A DNA stretch of 64,000 bases from Mytilinidion resinicola (lineage: Eukaryota; Ascomycota; Dothideomycetes; Mytilinidiales; Mytilinidiaceae), in the NCBI RefSeq assembly GCF_010093595.1, contig NW_022985441.1:1109838-1173837 (forward strand), written 5' to 3'. Shown here in pieces: positions 56,575 to 64,000 of this stretch (position 1 is its first letter; each line of letters begins with the position of its first letter). The notes under the pieces were generated by a model. It ran no database searches and was not told the origin of the DNA. It was given only the letters and a program-made list of their open reading frames with translations. A program made the position numbers and the translations under genes.

Positions 56575-57546
56575 ATGAGTAAAATCCCTCCACCTCAGAG
56601 GCCGAATCTCGCTAACCAAATCACCAGGTTACGGCAATTACGATTCGTACAACACGACCTCCTACGGCGCCCAAGGCGGGGCGGGCGGTGGTGGATTCAT
56701 ACCTGGAGATGGCAGTCAGAATAGTCCCAGCGGCAACAAAGTGCGATAACTTCCCCTAGCCCACTGAGTATAGCTAATTCGCTTCGCAGGGCTATGGCAA
56801 GGACACACTAAGACCTGTCACCATCAAGCAGCTCATCGACGCGCAGCCGATGCACCAGGAAGGCGAATTCAAAGTAGACGGCGCTGAGATCACAACGGTA
56901 AATCATCTCACCTCCTGAAGTATACCGCAAGAGAAGCTCATAGCTCCAGATCACCGTAGTCGGCCAGATTCGCAACATCTCCGTGCAGACGACAAACATC
57001 ACGTACAAACTCGACGACGGCACTGGCACAATCGAAGTGAAGAAATGGGTGGATTCCGATGCGGCTCAAAACGGATCAGAGACTAAGCTTGCAGACAACA
57101 TGTACGTTCGAGCATGGGGGAAGCTAAAGTCATACGGCAACAAGCGACATGTCGGCGCAACTGTCATCAGGCCAATCGCAGACCACAACGAGATATCGTA
57201 CCACTTGCTCGAAGCCACGGTTGTCCATCTCGAGCTGACTCGCGGCCCTCCGGACTCAGCAAGCAAGGGCGCGAATACCAATGGTGCTCAAGGGTACCAG
57301 CAGTTAGGATATGGAGCTGCGGATGACATGGGTCCTACCGGCGGGATGAGTGCAACAGCGAAAAAGGTCTACCAGTGCCTCAAAACGACACCTCAAACGA
57401 ACGAGGGACTTCACCAACAGGACATCGCTGCCCGATTAAACCTTGACATTGCCGAAGTGTCCAAAGCCGGAGACGACCTTCTGCAGCTGGGGGTGATCTA
57501 CACGACTGTCGACGATGTCACATGGGCCGTTCTCGAGATGGATTAG
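56575..57546 (+). CDS. RFA2: Replication protein A 32-kDa subunit
   Basis: The exons are 56575-56578, 56628-56740, 56790-56897 and 56950-57546 (273 residues). RPA32 is the middle subunit of the ssDNA-binding RPA heterotrimer used in replication, repair and checkpoint signalling. The first coding exon holds four bases (ATGA); splicing gives MSYGNYDSYNTTSYGAQGG, the Gly/Ser/Tyr-rich N-terminus that checkpoint kinases phosphorylate in known orthologues. The OB fold covers about 45-175 (RPVTIKQLIDAQ, ITVVGQIRNISVQTTNITYK, LDDGTGTIEVKKWVD, YVRAWGKLKSY). The C-terminal winged helix (about 205-273) includes VYQCLKTTPQTNEGLHQQDI and LLQLGVIYTTVDDVTWAVLE. All exon phases agree. Confidence 0.94.
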
Positions 57547-57708
57547 GGCAACATCTACTGGCGTTATGGATTTGGGCTTTGGGATGTTGAGTGTAGCGTA
57601 TTTCTGCACGAGGAAATAGTTACCCCACTAATTGAGGGTGGAAGCATGAATGTCTATGTGCTTAACGACTCGACACTGCGTTCGTAGAGAGAAACAGAAC
57701 GCATGCTG

Positions 57709-58394
57709 CTACGATAGCTGACGCCACAACCGTGAAAACCTTTTGATCGAATTAACCGTGCTCATCAGCTGCCAAGTTTCCAATATGCTGCTTACCATTT
57801 GCGTTTTCCACCCCGATTGAACCAGCGCGGCCCTTCTACTATATCGTGTTACAGTTTTGATATAGTTTGCTATTCCAGATATAAGACAGGCAATTGCAAG
57901 AAGCCAAAAAATAATTCCGAACGGCAAAGCAACTCGCCTCTCTGTAACCTGTCAGCGCGATGGCTCAGCAGCTTTAGCAAAATGCTCACCTAATTCGCTG
58001 GGCTTGGTCTTGAGATGGAATGACATGACTATGGCGACCGACACGATGGCCATATAGATAGACAACCGCAACCATGACAAGAACGCTATCGAGTCAGATT
58101 GTCAGTCAAATTGTCTGCATTGGCGACAAGACTTACTCCTCTCATTGGCAGCGTGATCTCGCGCATCGGATGCGTTGTTATCAAAAAGAAGTGGGCCTAG
58201 GAGTGGTCGTTCTTGAAAGACGCTTCGGTCATAGCTGTTGTCTCTGCATTGGTCTCAGTACTTAAGAAACGCATACTTTTAGGCTTAAAGATTTCTTACT
58301 GTTTGACAAAGACTGGGGTCGAGTGCCAGAAATTATAGAGGGGATTGTATGGCTCATGCAGCAAGCTCTGTTCCGTATACTCCACTTCTGTCAT
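57709..58394 (-). CDS. DUF202-family small membrane protein
   Basis: The exons are 58300-58394, 58137-58234, 57990-58085 and 57709-57941 (173 residues). The joined sequence has the DUF202 signature ARDHAANERTFLSWLRLS, a first membrane helix (IYMAIVSVAIVMSFHL), a second (FGIIFWLLAIACLISGIANY) and a third hydrophobic region in the tail. DUF202 is also the membrane module at the C-terminus of yeast vacuolar transporter chaperones (VTC polyphosphate polymerase), but this protein stands alone without SPX or catalytic domains. Its function is not established. No single exon makes the match; the four-exon model rests on exact phases and on the continuous NERTFLSWLRLS across the second intron. It is convergent with RFA2, 162 bp between stop codons. 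Confidence 0.8.
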
Positions 58395-58690
58395 ATTGAT
58401 TGCAGTATATCCACAGTCAGTCTCGCCGGCGTGCTTGAGAATTGAAGGCAACGAGAGTGTCAATGGGATGTTCTTTGATACTTCACCCGACAACTCTGCT
58501 TAAGACGAAGGGGCGAGCTTTGTGCCATGCCCCGCACAGCATAAAATGCACAGACCTCATAGGTGGGTGGATTGAACTATATTTCCCAGGTGACGTCTCC
58601 ATTCTCTCTTCCATCTCAAGTGTATATTTCTAGAAAACTCTTCATTCTCGATCCTCTTTCTATCCCGAATACGCGCCATCCCTATCTGCT

Positions 58691-59572
58691 ATGGCGGAGA
58701 AAGAACTCACTCTTTTTGGTGGGAGCAGGTATGCTTCTCCGTGCTCGCTCAGCCTGCCGCAACTGACTTTGGCAGTTCATGGAATGCCAAAGACTGGATT
58801 ACTAGTGATGATCGGGTGAGGGGAGGAAAGTCACAGGTAGGACTTACGAACGCAGAAGTCACCGATCATACTAACTTCATTCCTTTACGTAGTCATACCT
58901 CGAATGCTCTTCGTCGTCTGCCCGATTCCACGGGGAGCTAGATATCAAGACTTTGGGCGGGGCTGGATTTGCAAGCCAGCGCACCGCTGGAGATGATGTG
59001 TCGTGGGATCTATCGGGCTATGATGGCATCCAGCTGAAATTGTATACTTCTAAAGCTGACAGTACGTCAATCTCTATCTACAGTCTTCGTAGTAACGCTT
59101 AGCATTGACTGTAAACTTAGATCAACGCTACACATTTATTATAAAAGACGAATTACTTCCAAAGAACCCTGAAAATGGCAGAGAACAATCCACGACATCC
59201 TGGGAATATGATTTCTCCAATGATCTAAAAGAGAGCGCAGGCGATCACAGTCTGCTACTTTTCATCCCGTGGGACAGCTTCAAGCCTACTTATCGAGGAA
59301 AGGAGAAGAAAGATCCTCTACCGCTTGATCATAAGAACATCAAACGATTTAGTATCATGATGAGGAGTTTCTTTGGCGATCAGGAAGGCCCCTTTTCGCT
59401 CTCAATTCGATCTATCAAAGCGGTAACTACTCCTCGAGACGTTGGGAAAGGCGCTTATAGCATTGAAGAACAGGATTTCAGCCCGCCCATGCACCGATAT
59501 TCATTTGTAATCGCCGCTGCTCTTATGCTCCTCGCCATCCCCTCCATGTTGAGGATGTCAGTCCGCAAATAG
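58691..59572 (+). CDS. CIA30-domain protein with C-terminal membrane helix
   Basis: The exons are 58691-58728, 58776-58836, 58893-59061 and 59121-59572 (239 residues). The CIA30 domain (complex I intermediate-associated protein 30 family, a galactose-binding-like fold) is seen in LFGGSSSWNAKDWITSDD, RVRGGKSQSYLEC, FHGELDIKTLGGAGFASQRT, WDLSGYDGIQLKLY, YTFIIKDELLPKNP, LFIPWDSFKPTYRGK and IKRFSIMMRSFFGDQEGPFS. CIA30 proteins help assemble mitochondrial complex I. This one lacks an Arg-rich presequence and starts MAEKELTLFGGS directly, but ends in a hydrophobic helix (YSFVIAAALMLLAIPSMLRM) followed by a short basic tail, as in tail-anchored proteins. It may therefore be a non-mitochondrial paralogue or an ER/outer-membrane form. 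Confidence 0.85.
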
Positions 59573-60188
59573 ACCATCATCGAAGCCTTCTCTACCTCGC
59601 CTGACTCAATCACACTATATCCTATATCCCCGGCCCCACCTTCTTAGAATACCGATGACCTGACAATTTCTACTCACCTGAACGAGGGGTCGAACTGGCA
59701 TACTTATTTCTTGTATGTGTAGCGCGACACACTTTTCAACTGGTTGATTTCGTTTAAGACCACATACCGTTTCTCTGTTTCCCCCTCATAACACACGCAC
59801 AGCGCCCTCTTTCTACAGCTTTTCACCACTGCTCGTAGTGCACTAACCCGTTTCCAGAATCAGATTACGATTCAAATTGGCGTTTTGAATCACCGGTGGA
59901 CTCACTTGGCTGTCTCAGACAATGGTATAGATCCACACATAGAACGGTGCCCTGGAGCTCACACCTTCGGTCTGTTGAAGTGCCGATAATGTATGTTCAA
60001 GGTGAGTGAAGCGCAACTAGGTGAATTCACTCGCAGCAAGCGCGTGACGCATAAAGCCGGGACAGAGTATCACCGCCTCTCCGTATAAACCTCGTCTCCT
60101 CGTCCACAGACTTGCTCCTCCACAAGCTGTTCCCCGTCAACACGACCACCCCGACCTCTTCACCGACCACACCCCCGCAGCCAGAAAG
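59573..60188. other. Gap upstream of the F-box gene
   Basis: 616 bp. Near 60085 is a TATA-like tataaacc, about 100 bases before the ATG at 60189, followed by a C-rich leader. No gene was seen. Confidence 0.45.
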
Positions 60189-61661
60189 ATGTGCTCTCCT
60201 ATGGAAATCGACGAACCTCCTACCGGCATGAAAGACGTCCCCACCGAACTACTTCATATGATATGTGGCTATCTGGAGCCAGTCGACGTCAAAGCGTTCC
60301 GGCTTGTCAACAAAACCTTCGCCGAGATCGGCGCGACGGGCTACCTTTTGCCATCACTTTCTGTCAGACTATCGCCTTCCAGCTTCCAGCAAGTCGAGGC
60401 TATCGCGGAACACCCTACCATCTCTCGATATGCCAGGGAGCTGGTGCTCCATGGTCAGAACTATACCTTTCCTTCCCGGCATTGGCGGTTTGTTACATGG
60501 GTTCTCCGCGAGTACATGATCGAGTTGATCGAGGAAGGCGATGATAAGTTCTTGCGTCAGAACAGGGATGCCATCGGGCATATTCTCTACAAGCATGTCG
60601 AAGCAAACCCAATGGAAATCTCGCGGATCTACCCATATATCGGTGGCGTCTTCACCATGAATTATTTTCGCCCTCTTATCAAGCAGCACGAAGAAGCAGT
60701 CAGCTGGCAGAACAAAATGTGGGACGAGGAACTTGACCTTGCTATCGTTTCCAAGGCTATCAAGGCAATGCCATTGTTGAGAAGTATCACCTTGGCCGCT
60801 GAAACTTCTCGTAAAGACAAGTCTTGGGGGGGCATGTTCGGGGGGATGAAGACCCTCAACTCACCTGGACTAGCAGCAGGAGTACGGCAGCTCGGAACGC
60901 TGCTAATTGCGTGCCGAAACGCTGGCACGAAGTTCACATCTATGGAGCTCAATTGTTTGAGCTGGCGATTCTTCGAACACCTCCAAAAGCATGACGGGCT
61001 TCAGCTATTCAGATCCGCTGCATCCTGCCTGACAAGTTTCAGCCTTGATTTAGCTACGTTCACGTTGCAGGATGGTGTTTACGAAAACGTCGAAGCGGTA
61101 GAGTGCCGACTATTCCTCGGGGGAGGCGTTCTGGGCCAATTACTCCGCGACATGACCAACCTTCAACATTTACAGCTGTCGGCAGATTCGACGGTGAAAT
61201 GCCACCGCCATGACAATTTGTGGATAAGGCTGGAGGATACTACTCGCGGATTTGTTTGGCCACATCTTACATCTCTCACTCTCAAACAAATAGCGACACA
61301 AGAAGAAAGTCTTGTATTGTCCCTGGGCAATCACATGCCCACACTCAAAGAGCTCCACTTAGGCTCGCTCTTGCTTTCGTCTGGAAACTGGATATCTGCT
61401 TTCAGAAGAATCCGAAAGCTGATTCTGCAACACGACCTCGAGTCTCTTACTATTAGTGGCTGCCATTACGAGCAAGACTCTCTTGGGGGCTCTTGGTACA
61501 GATTCGTGACAGAATACACTTCGGAAGAAAGGCCTTGCGGTGCCGATTGTACCCCGTACACGCACAACCGGAAGCTAGAACACTACCTGATGCATGGCGG
61601 CCAATATCCAACCGGTTGGCGAAAATCATTGCTGTTCGCAGACTTTGACGGAGACTTTTAG
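60189..61661 (+). CDS. F-box protein, intact
   Basis: A single exon of 490 residues. The F-box lies near the N-terminus (KDVPTELLHMICGYLEPVDV, KAFRLVNKTFAEIG, about 15-60), which would bind Skp1 in an SCF ubiquitin ligase. The remainder contains leucine-rich repeat-like segments spaced through it (AMPLLRSITLAAETS, LLRDMTNLQHLQLSADSTVK, WPHLTSLTLKQIATQEESLV, MPTLKELHLGSLLLSS), which probably recognise a substrate. The ending is HYLMHGGQYPTGWRKSLLFA. The ATG at 60189 is followed in frame by another at 60201. It is not similar to the decayed F-box gene at 12.5 kb beyond the F-box itself. Such F-box/LRR genes are abundant in many ascomycetes; the substrate is unknown. Confidence 0.85.
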   Translation: MCSPMEIDEPPTGMKDVPTELLHMICGYLEPVDVKAFRLVNKTFAEIGATGYLLPSLSVRLSPSSFQQVEAIAEHPTISRYARELVLHGQNYTFPSRHWRFVTWVLREYMIELIEEGDDKFLRQNRDAIGHILYKHVEANPMEISRIYPYIGGVFTMNYFRPLIKQHEEAVSWQNKMWDEELDLAIVSKAIKAMPLLRSITLAAETSRKDKSWGGMFGGMKTLNSPGLAAGVRQLGTLLIACRNAGTKFTSMELNCLSWRFFEHLQKHDGLQLFRSAASCLTSFSLDLATFTLQDGVYENVEAVECRLFLGGGVLGQLLRDMTNLQHLQLSADSTVKCHRHDNLWIRLEDTTRGFVWPHLTSLTLKQIATQEESLVLSLGNHMPTLKELHLGSLLLSSGNWISAFRRIRKLILQHDLESLTISGCHYEQDSLGGSWYRFVTEYTSEERPCGADCTPYTHNRKLEHYLMHGGQYPTGWRKSLLFADFDGDF

Positions 61662-62556
61662 ACATGGGCAGAGAGAAATCTGCCACCTGGAACACCAGTG
61701 CTAGATGAGACCGGCATGGCGGTGAACACCCAACTCCTTTGTCAAATACAATACTTGACAATGGACAGGATCTATGTGCTATTTGGCATATCAGCGCAAC
61801 TTGAGAGCGACATGACAGGTAAGCCGGAGCTGCAGGAAAACTGAGTGGCTCTTCTTGCTGCTTGGCATATCAGCGCGAGATGGGAGCGGGCGGCTCTACC
61901 GAGTTTGCCATCAGATGGCCGATTTGTTTTGATGCGGAAAAGAATATGTACCTGTCACCCTTCAAATCCCGTCTCTAAAACCCCTCTCCCACTCCCGCTT
62001 CCTCTACCCTTCACGTTCTACCCTTTGAGTTCTACCCCTTACGTTTTATCATACTCTCCCTTGCGCCGCACCCCTCTTCCTATCAGCAAGCGTAACATGC
62101 CACTACATGTCACTGCGTCTTCTTCTTGCTGCATCATGCTACTCTCCTTTCTATCACCTATACATACCCCCTTTCCTCCATAGTAATACACCAGAGTTCT
62201 CACCATCTCCACCTCCGACCCCATAAAATGGGAAACATACAAGGGAAATGCTGGAAACTTACTCTGACGTGATATTCCGTTCTGACATATGTGATACAAC
62301 AAACACAGGAGGCATCAAAAGAGTGAAGAAGTCGTATGTAGTACGTATTTCCCGTTAACTAAAACCACATCCTAGCCCCCTGATGCACCATCGCCGTCAG
62401 CCACAGTGGCATAAGAAACGCTCGCAAAACTAACCCGCCCACCTTAACAACAAATGCATGCATATCTCTTGAAACGCCACGACTTTTCTTGTTTACCGTG
62501 CCCCTTTCCCACGAGCACCCGACCCTTTCACCTCCTACCCATAGCCCTCGTACACC
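61662..62556. other. Gap: convergent 3' region
   Basis: 895 bp between the F-box gene and the DNA ligase gene. It contains a pyrimidine-rich tract (61975-62100) with three 14-bp units, listed separately. No gene was seen. Confidence 0.5.
62004..62045. repeat. Three 14-bp tandem units
   Basis: ctacccttcacgtt, ctaccctttgagtt and ctaccccttacgtt follow one another without gaps inside a pyrimidine-rich intergenic tract. Confidence 0.7.
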
Positions 62557-64000
62557 CTAATACTCGAAATCATCATCAACAGCCGGCCCCTTCTTCCCAC
62601 CCACACCCTCCTGCTTCTGATACATCTCCGCCACCATCCGACTGCTAGTAGCCTGATCCGGCTTCTTGTCGTCCCTGCGCTTGATGAACCGTGGGAACCT
62701 CAGACTAATCCCCTTCCCGCCACCGCTCCCGCCTAGCTGGTCCACAGCCGCCTTGTACCGCGGCGAGAGCGTCAGATCGGCCGTCTTGATCTCCCACACC
62801 TCGCGTGGCTCGAACCAGACGTCCGGCTGGTCCTTGTTGCCGGCAGAGTGCGAGTAGAAGGGTTTCGGCCGATCGATGACGAGCTGGCTGAGCTCGGTGT
62901 GCAACTCCTCGAGGATGGCTTCGGAGAAACCGGTGCCGATGTTGCAGACGGATTCGTAGAGCTGGGTGGATGGGTTGTAGCAGGCGAGGAGGAAGGCGCC
63001 GTACCAGGAAGTGCGTTTGCCCTTGCCGTAGTAGGCTCCCAAAACGACGAGGTCGAGTGAGTCGCCGACGCCAGCGAGGTAGTCTTTCTTGACCTGTTTG
63101 AAGGGCTGTTTAGTATGCGCAGAAAGACGACAACAATGGGTGGAGGTTATCGTACCTTCAGCCAATTTTGACTGCGCTTGCTAGGCTCATAGCTACTCTC
63201 TGCTCCATTCAACATTTTGACCATCAAACCTTCGCATCCTGCCTTTACGCTGTCTTCGAGGAGGACCTGGATCTCCTCCAGCTCGTTGCTGTCGCCGTAT
63301 TTGGCAAAAGCGAATTCGCCCTCGGTTTCGACGAAGGAAGCATGAAGGAGTTCTCTACGCTCCCGGAATGGTTTGTTGACAAGAGGCTGTTTGTGTGTCA
63401 GTCCGATATTCTCCTTCTGGAAGTAGTCACATACCTCGCCATTTAAGAACAGCATATCGAAGGCAAAGACGCAGACTTTGACCTTGATATCCTCCGTCTT
63501 GACGTCTTTGCGTTTCCGAGTCATCAACTGCTGGAACGGCAGCACCTTCTTTTCAACCATATCCCATGCCACCGTCTCACAATCAAGGACGAAGCTCTTA
63601 GTCCCGTCTTTGACCCAGGTTGGTAACTTTCCCAGGATATCCGGATACTTTTTGGAAAGATCCTCAGAGTTGCGGGAGAAGATGTTCGCAATGCCCTTTG
63701 AACTCTTTCCAGCGGATGAAATGGCGGTTGCAGTTGCGTACTCCTGAGCAGTGTCGTGCGCCACGAAGTGTATCTGAGCTCTCTCTCCATCGTACTTGTA
63801 CTCGCAGGTAAATTGCTTTCCATCGAAACGATCAAGAACCTCCGTGATAGATTTCGTCGGTTTCGCAAGCATAGGCTTCAACGGAACGCCGGGTTGAAGC
63901 TTGCAATTGTCCGGGAGATTATCGAGGCCGTGTTCTAGCATCGCTGGGATAATGACTTCGTAGCTCGGCAGCTCGCTATAGACAGACTTCAAAATCTTCT
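62557..64000 (-). CDS. CDC9: ATP-dependent DNA ligase I (replicative), partial
   Basis: The visible exons are 63435-64000 (5' cut by the window edge), 63156-63386 and 62557-63093. DNA ligase I seals Okazaki fragments and repair nicks. The adenylation domain shows PLKPMLAKPTKSITEVLDRF and the active-site Lys in CEYKYDGERAQIHF, followed by SFVLDCETVAWDM, VCVFAFDMLFLNGE and GCEGLMVKML. The next junction gives NWLKVKKDYLAGVGDSLDLV, then the OB-fold part (VVLGAYYGKGKRTSWYGAFL, VCNIGTGFSEA, WFEPREVWEIKTADLTLSPR, GISLRFPRFIKRRDDK) and an acidic end VDDDFEY. The 48-nt intron 63387-63434 is a multiple of three without stops; removing it gives the family sequence FLNGEPLVNKPFRERRELL. The N-terminal regulatory and DNA-binding domains lie beyond the window. 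Confidence 0.95.

Noticed and set aside
29668..63165. A dedicated replication gene cluster (DPB4, RFA2, DNA ligase I)
   Set aside because: The three genes are 27-33 kb apart with unrelated genes between them, so proximity is weak evidence for a cluster.

Overview
This window is nuclear DNA from a filamentous ascomycete fungus (Pezizomycotina; Dothideomycetes is my best guess, not proven). The evidence is monocistronic genes on both strands, short GT-AG introns of about 42-90 nt (a few longer) with ctaac/ctgac-like branch sites, and a gene set matching ascomycete housekeeping and lineage-typical families. I resolved 22 intact or window-edge protein genes plus one decayed gene. Exon joins were worked out by hand from reading frame, splice signals and family conservation. 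No tRNA, rRNA or CRISPR array was seen.

Layout. 1-0.4 kb: transposon-like inverted repeats. 0.9-12.1 kb: Golgi apyrase (+), MATE transporter (+), a single-pass Cys-containing membrane protein (-), mitochondrial ribosomal protein uS12m (+), DOMON-cytochrome b561 protein (+). 12.5-13.7 kb: an F-box gene broken by four single-base frameshifts. 14.3-23.6 kb: a divergent pair, a family often mis-annotated as GGPP synthetase (-) and a 2340-residue protein joining a ZNFX1-like RNA helicase, NF-X1 zinc fingers and three CbxX/CfxQ AAA modules (+). 24.5-28 kb: an unrecognised helical protein (-) and an arrestin-like adaptor (-). 29.7-38.4 kb: DPB4 (+), ERB1 (-), PRP5 (+), a small acylated protein (-). 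39.2-46.5 kb: C2H2 transcription factor (+), a diverged satellite array, DBP4 (-), an SPF31-like J protein (+). 47.7-53.5 kb: a Zn2Cys6 factor (-) with a very long gene-free upstream region. 53.5-64 kb: DBP10 (-), RFA2 (+), a DUF202 protein (-), a CIA30-family protein (+), an intact F-box protein (+) and the 3' part of the replicative DNA ligase (-), which runs off the window.

Themes. Three DEAD-box helicase genes (PRP5, DBP4, DBP10) each share a roughly 275-306 bp divergent promoter with another housekeeping gene, and ERB1 adds a further 60S assembly factor. DPB4, RFA2 and DNA ligase I form a replication theme, but this looks like scattered housekeeping genes and not a cluster. The best candidate for an under-described system is the divergent pair at 14.3-23.6 kb. 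One partner is the helicase-zinc finger-triple AAA fusion. The other carries a putative E-x-D...D-x-K nuclease-like signature.
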